From Diploscapter coronatus (Eukaryota; Nematoda; Chromadorea; Rhabditida; Rhabditidae): a stretch of DNA of 64,000 nt. Within the stretch, counting starts at the first letter, position 1. The number at the start of each line of letters is the position of its first letter. The position numbers were made by a program, and so were the translations under genes. Below, one piece after another: positions 42,301 through 54,307 of this stretch. The notes beneath the pieces are model-generated. The model saw only the letters and a list, made by a program, of their open reading frames with translations. It was not told where the DNA came from and made no database searches. The stretch covers positions 12,485,201 through 12,549,200 of the forward strand of contig OZ038422.1 of assembly GCA_964036155.1 (NCBI GenBank), given 5' to 3'.

Positions 42301-43367
42301 GTTTGATGGTGGCTACCTGAAATTGGAATAAATGAAATAATGAAAATACGCGAAAATGATAAATAAACGAGAAGGCAGAAATGATGCTGGGTTGATTGGG
42401 ATGACTGGGCAATGCAATGCTGTTTAGATTAGATTGTAACTGCAGACTCTCCCTTTGCTCTCTACCTTGGGGAGTGATTCCCGTTTATCAAATTACACAA
42501 TCACACTCCTCTTCCATCTTCCATCTTCCATCTTCAATCCAAAGTCGAAAGGGGACGACCTTTGCAGAAAGAGAACAGAAGGTAGAGAAGCCTGAAAGTG
42601 ATAAAGAGCCCAATTTGATCAGTTAGAGTTGCAGAGAAGGGAGGGCAGACAGAAACATAGCAATGGATGCAATGCACAATACGAGGGGAAGGCAGGGTTC
42701 GAGCCTAATTTTACAGCATCGCTGTCTGCCGTCGAAGCCATCGAAATGAGCACAGAACTTGCCCGAAGCTGTTTAAATGCAGCAGAAACAGAAGAAGAAG
42801 AAGAAGAAGAGGAAAAAGGAAATGGGAGAAATGGGAAAAATCGCGAAATAAACAAAAGTCGAGCAAAGACACAAATCACATAAATCTTTGAACTGGCTAG
42901 GACAGGAATATAATATCGGATGTCAAACTGACTGTGTTGTTTGTGCCCTCTCTGTCGGAGTGTCCATTTCATATCCCTCATCTTCCAAACTGATCCTTGA
43001 TATTGTGACGATGTTTTATGCTTCTTCTCTGTTGCTGTTTGTGTTTCTGCTGATTTTCCTGCCCTGACCTTCGGCCCTTGACAGCTGCTTCTCTTTACTT
43101 GTTGCCAGCTGTCCATCCCTTCCATTTCTCATTCCTTCACATTGCAGTGACTTCCTCGGCAGCAGCGCTTCATGTTTCTTCTCTTCTGAAATAAACATCC
43201 AAACGGATGACTGTTCATTGATAGAGAAACCAAACCCAAACCAAACGAAAGAAAAAGCAGAAATTCAAAGTCCGAAGTCATTTCCTTCATTTATTGACAG
43301 AGCTTTGAGATCGTAGAATGAGTTGATAAAAATAGATGACCCGAATAAATTTGACGCCTTCTTCGGT
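42301..43367. other. Interval upstream of the NPA gene
   Basis: Contains a GAA/TTC-rich tract near 42790-42815 and a 168-codon minus-strand frame (42619-43125) whose Ser and Phe runs come from that tract; I do not accept it as a gene. It probably includes the NPA promoter and the 3' UTR of the SLC17 gene. Nothing else seen. Confidence 0.45.
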
Positions 43368-45995
43368 TTACTTTGGCTTGGCCCAAGGCTGAATATCGGC
43401 TGAAATCTCACGAATTTTAAATCGAATTTTCAGGCATGCTCTAACTGCTAACCTGACCCATAAAAGAGGAAGACAGTGCCTGCAATCGCATTGCTCACAA
43501 TGCACCAAGTGAACAGAATTGTCCATCGGTTTTCGTTGAGTTCTTCCTAAATTTATCTCTGAATAAATAATAATTCAAATATATTGCTATACAAAATTGA
43601 CGAGAAGACTGAGGAGAAGCGGCCCGACAATGTTTCCGAGAGTGCCAGCGACCATGGACAGGGAGGTGAGTGTGCCCGAGTACATAGGGGCGATAGACAG
43701 GACACTCGTGTAGAAACCACAGATTGTTGCAGAGAAACATATTCCTGATGAATTGCTGAATGGGGAATGCACGAATGCGCAGACTCACCGTATGCAATGA
43801 GAATGAACAGAGTTGCTGCTTGACTCTCGCAGTTCGTTACTAAAATGAGCAGCGCCACAGAAGCGCTCGTGCCATGAGAACCTTCAATTCGGAATTTCAA
43901 CGGAAAATTGTAAATGTTGGCTTGTTGAATACCCCGTATGTCAAAAAATGCTCAAAATCGATAAAAATAGATATGGAAAAGGTAGGGAATAGAGCTTGGT
44001 AAGGTAAATTTGATATAAAATTGATTGGCAAATCAAGCCAGACATTTTGATACTGAGTATAGCCTATTTAACCTTATCCTTGATGCAAATTTTTTACCTA
44101 CGAGGTTTATGAGACTACGGAATATTAAAAAAAAAAAAGCCTAAATTCACCTACCTAGGGATTGAAATATCTTTGCAGAAGTCGTGTGAGAGAATATTCC
44201 TCTCGACTTTAGGGTATCTGATAGAATGCCGAAAATGTTTTTAGAAATAAGCTGAACAATGAAGGGGATCATTGTGTAAAATCCATTCTGAATCATCGAA
44301 TGTTCCTTTTATTACAATGACGGTCAGGAGCTTGGAGCAATTTGTAATTTCAGGATATATGCTCAGTTTACCCATTTATAGTGATCAGATTCGGTTGAAA
44401 TTTTGTACACATATCGGGCTACATAAGGCATAAATGTATGGTAATTTCAGACTAAATCGATTAAATATAAGGAGGTTTTCAAAATTTTTGAAGATTTTTC
44501 ACCATATGCGAAGATTTCTAATTTATATTTAAAAAAAAAACTGAAAACCCACTTATATTAAATCGATTTGGCCTGAAAATTGTCATACATTTATGCCTTA
44601 TGTAGCCCGATATGTGTACAAAATTTCAATCGGATCTGATCACTATAAATGGGTAAACTGAGCATATATCCTAAAATTACAAACTGCTCCAAACTCGACC
44701 GCGCCACTCAATGATGAAACTTACCATTTTGAGTGATAGATTGAGTTGTTCATTGAGATACATGGGCAGAAATGATTGCATGATGGAGCCCTGTGTGTTG
44801 TTTGTGAATTGACAGAGAAGGGCCGCGAGGAATGGCTTGCTCGTCATGATGGCCATCCAAGGCACTGCAGGTCTGTCCTTCTTCTTGCCTGCCCCGCAAT
44901 TCCTCGTTAGATAGATGGCCTCTGCTTTGCTGATTCTGTTGCTTTGTGACGGCTCGTCGGAGGCAATCAGACACCAGATCACGCACCAACATAGGCCGAT
45001 TGCACCGAACACATAGAAGATGAGGGGCCAGCCCTGGGAGGATGTGCAGAGAAAGGCAGAAACGACAGAGGACAGGGCTGATGCCAGCTGAACAGAGAAA
45101 ATGTCTGAACAATTCTGCAGAGTAATTCATTTACCTGATTTCCAGAAGTGGCAAGTGCCGCAGCTGTCGACTTCTCGTTTGGAGGAAACCATCGACCTGC
45201 CAAATTGCCCACACAGGGAAAGATCATTCCCTGAAAATTATAGGGAAAATGCGAAATTCTTGACGATTTACCTCTCCAAATCCCATCAAGAGTCGTGTGG
45301 AGAAGAATGCAGAATAGGAATATTTAGCGAGTGTGGGACTCGCTAGAGAACACACAACTATATTGAAAACTGCTACTGAAATCTGCGTGTCAAAACCTAG
45401 TAAAATTTAGGGGCTCACGTAATAGAATACGCTTGGCTCCCATAAGATCTGCCAGATAGCCTGAGAAGGAAGTTGTCAAGATTGAGCCGTAGAAAGTAGC
45501 AGAGAATATCAGTGATTGCTGAGCTTTCGACCAATTCAAAGTGCCCTGAATTCGTCATTAAACTGCTCTGAGTCAAAATGACATACCTGTCCAATCGCAC
45601 TGACTGATTTGGAGGAGTTCGTCAATTTTCCTCCGAAAGCAGCATCATTCGGACGCAAATAGGCAGATCGTTTGCATTTGTTTTCGATGACAAACCCGTA
45701 AGAGGTGTATTTCGCAACGCGCTCTGTGGAATTGACCATGCAGAGAATCGCCATTCCAAGGCTGTTCTTCATCGACCCGACAGAGAACAGAGCTGATAAT
45801 GCATACCTTCGGCGGAATCTTGTGGAAGAACTCACCCATGATGAGAAGAATGCATATCCACAATCTGATGGATCGGCAGTTGAACAGACCTGGGTGTTGC
45901 AACTCTTCGAATTCGTCCTGCAGAATGGGCTCCAAATTGTCAGTGTCCTCTTCCACAGCCAGACTGCAACTCCCATGCTTCTCCCAAAATGGCAT
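43368..45995 (-). CDS. SLC17-family anion transporter (MFS)
   Basis: Eleven exons (45995-45807, 45766-45587, 45545-45419, 45375-45272, 45230-45135, 45087-44725, 44287-44155, 43881-43789, 43744-43593, 43546-43453, 43399-43368) give 520 aa in phase. TM1 runs RLWICILLIMGEFFHKI, followed by SLGMAILCMVNST and a long lumenal loop; then LNWSKAQQSLIFSATFYGS, GMIFPCVGNLAGRWFPPNEK, a central loop, NGFYTMIPFIVQLISKNIFG, and the C-terminal QPWAKPK. These fit the SLC17 family of phosphate, sialic acid, glutamate or nucleotide transporters. The substrate is not resolvable. The in-frame TGA just before the chosen ATG supports the start. The intron 44288-44724 carries a long palindrome and the next intron a MITE. 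Confidence 0.9.
43924..44113. mobile_element. MITE, AGGATAGG family, SLC17 intron
   Basis: Imperfect inverted ends (ACCCCGTATGTCAAAAAAT against ATTTTTTACCTACGAGGTTT) enclose GGTAGGGAATAG and CCTTATCCTTG, the core shared with 36115, 56802 and 60180. No target duplication seen. Confidence 0.5.
44328..44695. repeat. 368-bp near-perfect palindrome in an SLC17 intron
   Basis: Arms of about 165 bp: GAGCTTGGAGCAATTTGTAA...CAGTTTACCCATTTATAG and its complement CTATAAATGGGTAAACTG...TTACAAACTGCTCC, with few mismatches. The apex is A/T-rich. It lies 25 bp from the 5' splice donor of its intron. It may be a foldback MITE. As pre-mRNA it would fold into a long double-stranded stem. Confidence 0.8.
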
Positions 45996-46919
45996 TCATC
46001 ATTTACAAAGAAGCTGATAGGTTTCCTCACCTCAGATAGAACCATTCGTTTGTAGAAAATCAATCAATCAGGTCGTGCAAATGTAGACTTCAAGCATTTA
46101 TTTCGGATCAAACGAGACACAGTTTCAGACTGCTTCCAATTCTCAGACGGGCGGAATAATTCTGTTAGCCTTTGTACTAGATACTGTACTGACTATGTTA
46201 GTTGCTATAACTTCAACTAAACCAAATACGCGAGTTTAAGCGTAGAGCGGTAAGTGTTTCATGTTATGAAACGGAAACTTTTTGAAGTGTCCTTCCTACA
46301 TACAATAGTCACTCAGTCAGTTACAATGAGTTGCCGCCTGTTTATTTTATCATCTCACTTCCCGCTTCTTCTCTTCTCTCTCCTTCTTGATTCCAATTGT
46401 TGACTCTTGTCTGTCATACTTCTTTTTCGTCAATGAATCTGTAGTCCATGTAGCTGTAATAGACCACCTCTTTCTGTTTCTGAGCTCAATTGGATGAGTT
46501 TGTAGAGATTTCTCTCCTGTTTGTTATCGCTATCAAGTGCCGTTTGAAAATAGTATGAAGCAGACTGAAAAAAGGCTTTATCTTTTGAAAATGAACAAGT
46601 TCACTGGGTTGGTATTTGGTTCCATTTATCTGAATGATAAGTTGTTATGTAAACACTTCGAAATGCCACACTAGCAAGAATTCATTTGTTATATGGTGCC
46701 TCTTTCTGCAGAGGAATATCTGCATGTCATCTCATCTGCAAGTGAATAACTCAAAATACCTGCCTGTGATTGTGAATGTCTGAATGTCAATTTCATCGAA
46801 ACAGACTGCCCTTTTTCCTGTTTGAACTACAATTGCAGTGTTTTTGCAGTCGTATATAAACTCCCTTCTTCCACTCAACCCTCCAAGCCATTAGCAGCAC
46901 AACATTTACTTGTCTTCAA
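45996..46919. other. Intergenic interval, SLC17 to ferroportin
   Basis: About 0.9 kb between the SLC17 start codon and the ferroportin polyadenylation signal. It probably carries the SLC17 promoter. No gene or repeat recognised. Confidence 0.4.
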
Positions 46920-46925
46920 TTTATT
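46920..46925 (-). terminator. Polyadenylation signal AATAAA of ferroportin
   Basis: AATAAA on the minus strand begins 2 bp after the ferroportin stop codon (46927-46929), giving a very short 3' UTR. Confidence 0.7.
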
Positions 46926-46926
46926 C

Positions 46927-49463
46927 TCACAAATGAATGTCAACTTGTGTGAGATCTTCGTCTAACGATTCGTCGCTATTCATTAATTCCCTCGAGTCTT
47001 TGAGCTCTTCTATCGGTGGATGCTGAATCCAAACACAACTCAGCAAAATTCAGAGAGCAGAATTCAGAAAAAAAAAACAAACCTTGAGAAGGTAGTAGAT
47101 GTAGCAGAGATGACCCATCGAAACCACTGCATACGAAATGAGGATGCAGATTCCAAAGGTGAGTGGATCAGGCAGGACAATCACCATTATATCCTGGACT
47201 TCTTTTTGACTCCTCAGTCACAATCAGAGGTGGATGAAATTTCATTTTCAGGTCTTCGAAATTTTAAATTTCATCCACTCCTGATCACAATCAAGGAATT
47301 ACCTTGAGCGAAGAAAATGTCTGACAGAGCGCATTGTGCATCCCAAATACAGTATTGCGTTGATGTTCAGGCACGCCTGTCTGCATTATGTGGGTTATCG
47401 ACAAATCAATCATCCAAAGACCTGCTCATAACATGACTAAACCCTATCCAACTTTTAATTCCATTACCGTATCTGCCAGCAGCAATGGAGATGAGAAACA
47501 CAGCGATGCTGCACATGCTGACTCCATCGATGGTGAAGTGCTTCCAGTCGACATGGCCAGGCACGTACGTCAGGTTGCCTCCGTCGAAGGCGTGCCTCAA
47601 TTCATTCCACCAGTCGTGAAATGAAGTGTTGTGGAAATATTGACTGGGATGGAAGGGAGTGCCTGGCAGCCAGATGGAGACGGCCGCGCAGATCATGAAC
47701 AACTGTTGCCAGATCAACCCTATCAGACCTGTCTTCCGCACTCCGACTCGCTTCTCGAAGAAGGCATAGCTCATTGCACCGGCAATGCCCATTGCAGAGC
47801 CAAACGATCTGCAGATTGCCTGTGAATTAGGACTGAGTGTTATACAGGGTGCGTCATAAATATCTACGACAACTTTCAAACGTCATAATTCGGGTCTAAT
47901 GAACTCGAAATCAATCAAATTTGGACTTTTTAGAATCTCCTGATCAAAAATTAGTAAATTAGTGAGTTTGACCAAACTTGAATATAATATCGCAGGATTA
48001 CGGTAACTCGTTTGCAAAGTATGCTTTCGGAGGCACTGCATAGGAAAAATTTTGATATTTTTAGGATCTTCGGTAGAATTTTTAATCGTCTGTCCAACCG
48101 TTTTGAAAACTTCTTTTTGGAATAGATGCAGAACTCTATTTTACATATGCTACAAAACATTTTCGAAAAGAATGCATAAACAATTTTTAAAAAATACTAA
48201 CGATTTGTAACGAAATTTATAACGCTCAGTCCTACCTACTGAATGGAGAGGAAACCAACAAACCTGAGCAGACCGATGTAGGATACAGGAAGACCTGTGG
48301 ACTCGCCATAGCCAATGGCCAGACCATCGAATCCAAGCACTGTCATGAAGAGGAAGGCCATCCCCAGGGCTGCAGCGAACACTGTCTGTCTGTAGTAGGT
48401 CGAAAAGACACTCGCCAATGTCGAGCACAGATTCGATTTCTGACTGCCGTCTGAATGTTGTTGTTCGATGGGGAATTCACTTGAATGTTCCCACTCAAAT
48501 CTTCAGCCTTTGAAGTACTTTCCGATCGTGCAGGTCGCACTTTGTCCTTTCGCAGCTCATCTTCATGATTGTACAGATAATGCAAGAAGAAAGTCTTTAG
48601 AACAAACGAAATTAGTGCAGCTGATCCAAAAATGATGCACATACTCTGCAGTCCAAGCCAAGTAAACAGAATCTGAGAAATTAGACTCTGTGAGTCAACT
48701 TCAAGATGACTTACACCAGTGATAAGTGGCATAATTACGTTTGTGAATTGGTCGAGTGCAGTCAGAGTTGCATTTAGATCTGAAGTTAGTTCATAAAATG
48801 CCGAGAAGACGCCTTGACAGACTGGCCAGAGCACTGTCGTCCTTTCCCAAAACAACCACCCAGTCGCGTCCCACAACGAACTTCTCGGCATTGAGAAAAA
48901 GTCTATTTACTGCGCACAGACCCATTCCCAGAATTAACAGAACAATGAAATACCACGATCCTGTTTGTGAATTGATGCAGGCTAAAAGTCCATTATCGTA
49001 ACTAGGGATGCGCAAATTCGACGTCGACATCGAAAAATTTCAAATCAAAACTTTGTGCATTCCTGATCATAACCTTGAATAATAGTTCTTCTTACCGATG
49101 AAGAGACTTGCGGCAGCCACAATGCTCAAGTTATTCAACGGCACAGCGAGTAAAATTGCTATAAAAACTTTGAATGAAATCGGCGATTTCATAACAGAAC
49201 TAGTACCTGATTTTCTGCTCACTCCATCGAAAGCCTTGCCAAGATAGCCACTGACGACCATCTGACCGACTCCTTCAAGCAATTGCTCGATCGAGACCAG
49301 ACGCATCCCTCCAAATAGCTGCATGCAGAGGGCCACGCAAATCGACCAGCCTCTGTCTTCCTGTTTCATTCATCACTTTTAGAAAGACCTGAAGACGGCT
49401 TACCAAACATGTCAAGGAATATGCTGCATATAGACAAAATCCGTTGAAAGACAGAATCTTCAT
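46927..49463 (-). CDS. Ferroportin-type iron exporter (SLC40)
   Basis: Eleven exons (49463-49404, 49360-49207, 49158-49096, 48981-48824, 48780-48715, 48672-48495, 48450-48264, 47808-47468, 47421-47303, 47193-47083, 47022-46927) give 510 aa in phase. It aligns to vertebrate ferroportin end to end: LEDRGW (human WGDRMW), ALANLNATLTALDQFTNVIM (human [20 protein letters not shown]), VLGFDGLAIGYGE, KRVGVRKTGLIG, GLWMIDLSITHIM, and a cytosolic acidic tail. It exports ferrous iron across the plasma membrane. The hepcidin-binding Cys of vertebrates (C326) is Gly here, as expected without hepcidin. Two hAT-type micro-MITEs sit in its introns. The splice at 48495 is one of two phase-compatible options. 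The start ATG is preceded in frame by TAA. Confidence 0.93.
47225..47283. mobile_element. 59-bp hAT-type micro-MITE, ferroportin intron
   Basis: Ends CAGAGGTGGATGAAATTT and AAATTTCATCCACTCCTG. Flanking 8-mers GTCACAAT and ATCACAAT match at 7 of 8 positions. It occupies half of a 109-bp intron. Confidence 0.85.
49003..49065. mobile_element. 63-bp hAT-type micro-MITE, ferroportin intron
   Basis: Ends TAGGGATGCGCAAA and TTTGTGCATTCCTG. Flanking 8-mers ATCGTAAC and ATCATAAC match at 7 of 8. The interior includes the palindrome CGACGTCGACATCG. It occupies most of the 114-bp intron 48982-49095. Confidence 0.85.
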
Positions 49464-49671
49464 ATCGGCATTGAATTATGAGTGGGCTACTTTCTAGTAG
49501 AAAATAAAAATCGTGCAGAACAAAAGGAAATGAGTGCAGTGAGTAGGGAGCGAACCTTATCACTAAGCTGCATTCAAAGACATTTGCATTGTTTATAATC
49601 ACTTATCTGTGAAGTTGGTTCGCAAATCATATTGAATAATAACAATGCCTAAAATGAAATTTTTCACGTAC

Positions 49672-49754
49672 TTCGGAGGCGAGTTCTCATCATAGGCAGG
49701 GAAGGCTGCCAGGTAGAATTCATTACAGCCTGACAGGCCATCGTCATAAATTGC
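49672..49754 (-). other. Orphan exon-like segment upstream of ferroportin
   Basis: An 83-nt open frame between TTCTTAG and GTACGTG encodes a Tyr/Asp/Glu-containing peptide (NEFYLAAFPAYDENSPPK). Its phase does not join the first ferroportin exon. It may belong to an alternative 5' end, a lost gene, or be chance. Confidence 0.3.
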
Positions 49755-51860
49755 CTAAGAATCAGATTACTAATCTGCTAAATTTGACGGAATGACAAGC
49801 AGCACTTGAGGAGGATAAAAAGATTGAACAATAAAACTATTGGACTTGTGATTTGTTATTGTCTTTTGCCTGGGCTTCTGCCATCGAGTGTTGCAGTCAT
49901 CCCTCTTCTGTCTCTGCTTTTCTATCTTCTGCCCTTCAGACCTCGTCTTTCAGCCTTCCTTCTTCCTCTGTCCTCTGCATTCAATCCGCCTTCTAACTGG
50001 TTTAAGAGAGTTGCTTTGATACTACTTGTGGCAAGCGATTTTCTCTTCGAAATGCCCCTCTTTATCCAGTTAAACTAATCAGCTTTGTGTTGGTGGCAGA
50101 AAGGAAAGGCATTATCTAGCTGCCCTCTTCATTGCCTCATTGCCCCTCTCGAATCGAAATAGGGAATAGTTTAACGGAAACATAGAACGATTGCAGATAG
50201 CAGGTAAATAAGAGACATAAAAGGGCATCACCTGTTACGGAAAGGGGATCTGATCTCGAGACGCAAGGAGAAGCGACAGTAGACAGACACAAAGTTGCTG
50301 CCTATAAAAGTGACAGTGGCGTTGGCACGCGTTACACTTTTATCTCCCATCGCTTTCTTCCCATTCTCCATTCTTCATCTGCATGTGTTGTATTCATTGC
50401 ATTTCCACTTCCATTTCCTCTCGATTTGTCACATTTTCATGTCCTCACAACGTCATATCCTCTCTTCCTCACTACATCATCTGCATATCCACTCATTCAA
50501 TCATTCATTCATTAATTCACCAAAGTAATCTCAGCAAGCAGCTCAGTGCCTGACGTTCTTCTCTCAACTTTGAGTCTTTGAGTAAGAATCCTCGTGCCTT
50601 CGCCCTCTCTTTTTGCATTGCCCTAGGGCCATTGGAGAGAGAACCGGCCAGCCCTTCTCTTCTCCTCTCTCTTTCCTCTTTTCCTCTGTTCAGTTCTGTT
50701 TCGTTTCCTCCTTCACTCTCCCTTCCATCCTTCTATCCTCGATCGTTGCCGTTGCTGTTTACCAATGGCACAACACAGTCGCAGTCCGCATCTATGCAGT
50801 GCAGCAGTTTTGACTGTTCTATTCCGTTTCCGGCGGCCTTTTGACCTACTTGCCTCTATTCGTCCTGGTCATTGCCTCGAGTCATATTCTTTCTTTGGTG
50901 TCATTCTTCACTCTTCATTCTTCATCTCGATTCTTTATAATTAGCTTCATCTTCGTTATTATTCATAAACTTAGGTCTGTATCTAATTGCATACAGCCTA
51001 CGTGAGTCTGCCTCTCTCCTTGCCTGCTTTTACCTCAGCCTTTGCATATCTGCCAACCTAATCATCTCCCGCCTTCTTCTACTGCAATGCCTCTCCTGTG
51101 TTGTATTCTTCATTTCTCCATCGTATTCATGCCTCTGATTATCTCATCTCTTCCATTTGCCATTCTAAAGCGAGGCTTTATCTTTACGAGTTAGTAATAT
51201 CGAAGATGACATGATTTTTCTGCTGTAGGAAAGTGGGAAGGGAAGAAGTGAATGAAAGTAACTCGATAACCTGTTAGCTGTCTTAGTTAGTGCGGATGGC
51301 GTATGTGTATGTGAGTGAATGAGTGACAAACCACTACGGCTGTAGCTGCAATTCGTCGTACAAACTGAAACCTCCACCTCCTTCCATTAGAAGATGATCA
51401 CATCATCGGAATCAGAACAGAGTCACTCATTCCCTTACTCGGGGTCCTGGTTTCATTCATTCTATCTATCCGCAGTATGTCGCCTTCCCAGCTTCCCGCC
51501 TCGCATCCTTATGTCCTTATGCATCTTACAACCCTTAGCCTCATTTCGCCTTGCCCTCTCGCATATCTCCTTCTGCTGCTGCTTCTTCCCCTCCTTCTCG
51601 ATTCCATTCCATCCGCCTGTCAGCCCTGTCGTCGTCGTCGTCGTCGTCTTGTCATTCCTTTCGCCCCTTGCCCAAGGCACCTTCATCCATTCATTCAATG
51701 TACGCATCATCATTCCAATGATCATTTCTCCTCACTTTCCCTTTTGTCCTTCATACTTTCACTGTTCCATTCTCGTTATCGCTGGCTAAAGTGTTCTTTG
51801 AGGAATGCGTCCAAATATGGAGGATATGAGTTTTCAGATAATTTATCACTAAACTATAAA
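49755..51860. other. CT-rich intergenic interval
   Basis: About 2.1 kb between divergent genes. It has long pyrimidine-rich runs, ATTC repeats near 50490-50520 and a (GTC)n run at 51628-51648. Plus-strand open frames here (for example 49806-50078) are Leu/Ser/Pro-rich because of the CT bias and are not accepted as genes. Confidence 0.5.
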
Positions 51861-53811
51861 ATGTTGTTACGGTTATTGTTGCCATTAGGATGCGTCTATT
51901 TTGTAATCGGTCAGGATCTGTCTCCTCCTCTTCCGCCACAAGCCTCTGCCGTACAGATTGTCAATCCCCCAACCGCACTCTTCTCTGTAAGTGGGGATTT
52001 ATAATGACGACATATAAACAAGCAGCATGATATAGGTGCAGAACGAAAAGTGGAAATCTTATGTGATCATATCAACTTTCATCGCAAAAACTAACCGCTA
52101 GTGGAAAGAAGGCATCTTGCTCTAACCTGCATCTTAAACAGCAAAAGAAACAGCAGCAGTGGCGGGTGTAGATTTCCTGTTCTTTCCTTCCGTTCAAATA
52201 TTGCGTGTGCGCATCAAATTCCACTGCAGTCAAGCAGCCAGGCGGCGATATCCAACAAACAAAGACTGACTGCACTGCGCAGGCAGATCACACAGCAATA
52301 AGTCAGCTTTAATGCGGATGTTTTAGGCCCGTGCGACTTCCGCCGATCAACTTGATCCATGCCAGTACATGCTGCAGAATTTGACAAGCATCGAAATGCT
52401 GCAGGTTATTTGCGTTACAAATGAGCAGAGAACGAACTAACCTGTTCAGACTCATGAAGTGGCGACTCTGGAGCAGTGCCTCTATTATTACCTGGCTGGA
52501 GAGACAGCGAAGCGAATGCGACGATTTGGAATCCCCCACCCGATCGCTGCAGTGCCTCCCAACTACGAGAGCAAACAGCCGGTCAGCATTCGATTCAACC
52601 AACTCACTCTGCAGCACTTCGAGCTGAATGAGTACATGAAGGACATCGCCATTCATGGCTACCTGGAAATGAACTGGGTGGATGACAGACTCATCTGGAG
52701 TGATGATACGTGGAAGACAAAGAAGCTACAGATCCAGTCACTCAACCACATCTGGTTCCCTCTGTTCATTGCGCAGAGCTTCGACACTCACCTCAAGAAT
52801 GGAGATGCCTTCGAAATGCGCAAAGTGGAGACGAGCAACGAAGGCAATGTGTCGGCCATTCTGGCCTTCTCCCTGCGCACCTTCTGCGACGACAGCGACT
52901 TCGTCAATTTCCCCGACGACGTCTACAAGTGCTGCTTCACTCTCGAGCCACAGGCCAATCAGGAGATCATCCAGTTCCAAACCTCTGGTCTGCCCATCTT
53001 CACGGACCCCAAATACTTCCGCGATTATGGATGGAAGGTGTCTGGCACCGTTCCTCAATCCATCAACGATCCGGCTCAGGTTGCACAGGTTTGTCCCTAG
53101 AGCATTCTGAAAAGAAGAAAATCGACTTATAGCTCGGCTTCTGCCTGAATCTGCAGAGGGCCTCTTCTGCAGTCAGAATCGAGATGACCGTGCCCCTGAT
53201 GATCGTTTCCCTTCTGTTCCTTTTGTCTCCGTTCCTCGGTCAAATCAAACTGCAGATTTACGTGAAGCTGGTCGTGCTGTCTCTGGAATTCGTCACCCTG
53301 CTGCTCTACTCCAACAGAATCGCCCAATTTCTGGGAGGAGCCTCTGCGACCCCGAGATTGCGTGAGTTTCTATGAAATCCAATTAAAACGTACCCGAATA
53401 ATCGTTTGCAGTGCGATTCCTGGAATTCGCGATCACAGCAAACGGCATCTCGATCGCAGCCAGCATCCTCGTGTTCGCCCTGTCGCGAGTTCGAAGAGAA
53501 CTGCCTCCTTGGGGCAAACTGACGACGTATGTCTTCCACTGCATTTCGCCGCGTATGCATCGCATTTAGATTGACAAACCTGGTGAACAAGGCTCTGTGC
53601 TTCCTACAGACTCCCGAATTCGACGAGACGATCAGCATGGACAAGGGGGAGACGGGAGGCCGAAATTACCAGCAGGTTGGTTTGAATCAGTTGTGGAAAA
53701 TCAGTCAGTGACTAACCTCAGGACTGGAACGCAGCCTTCTCAGCTCTGCACGCAGTTCTGATGGCTTTCATCTCGGTGATCTTCATATTCGGATATCTCA
53801 TTTTGCTTTAA
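51861..53811 (+). CDS. Divergent Cys-loop ligand-gated channel subunit
   Basis: Seven exons (51861-51986, 52327-52404, 52450-53088, 53133-53361, 53412-53526, 53570-53675, 53722-53811) give 460 aa in phase. Residues 1-18 are a signal peptide (MLLRLLLPLGCVYFVIG). The ligand-binding domain has the family landmarks QLTLQHFELNE, GYLEMNWVDDRLIW, IWFPLFIAQSF and a Cys-loop at CDDSDFVNFPDDVYKC. That loop spans 14 residues instead of 13 and has FPDD for FPFD. Four hydrophobic segments follow. M2 is not recognisable as a channel-lining helix and the proline-cysteine motif of M1 is missing. This is typical of nicotinic-like orphan subunits such as C. elegans CUP-4. Whether it forms a channel is unknown. 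Confidence 0.85.
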
Positions 53812-54307
53812 CTCCTAATCTATTCACAACACATTCCCTGATTCTACTTCCATTTAGAAAACTAGTTGTTTGTTAAATAGTGCTTAGACATTCGGTATGT
53901 GCCGACTAAAGCTGCAAAGCTACAGTAAAAATAAGGATAGTAAGAAGTGAATTAATTAGCTCAAACTTGCGGGGCCACACTACATATTTGTACATACGAG
54001 ATCATCATTTTCTTCATAATCTATTCATTTTTCCCATTAATTTTTATTATTATTATTTCAACTTTGGTCTTGATGGCTGAATGCACTTTTCGTGAAATTG
54101 TAAGATCATAATTAATATGCGATAAAGTACTCGGTTTTTCCAATGACTGACTCATGATTGAAGAAGTTATCACAAGAAGTAATGAATTCACGACTTAAAA
54201 GAGGAATGAATCAACTTGCAATGGTTGAACGCATGTCTGTAGAGAGCAGGCAGACAGACAGACACACTGCGAGGCCTTCATTTCTGGGATCGAAATGAGT
54301 GGAATAT
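53812..54307. other. Convergent intergenic interval
   Basis: About 0.5 kb between the stop codons of the channel-like gene (plus) and the ELMOD gene (minus). AT-rich, probably both 3' UTRs. No further feature seen. Confidence 0.4.

Noticed and set aside
42619..43125. 168-codon minus-strand open frame between NPA and SLC17
   Set aside because: Length comes from a TTC/GAA tract giving Ser/Phe runs; no signal, domain or splice support.
49806..50078. 90-codon plus-strand frame, hydrophobic
   Set aside because: The region is CT-rich in all frames, which yields Leu/Ser/Pro-rich peptides; no conservation features.
52682..53132. Long overlapping plus-strand frames in the channel-like gene
   Set aside because: Shadow frames of exon 3, which has stronger codon and domain evidence.
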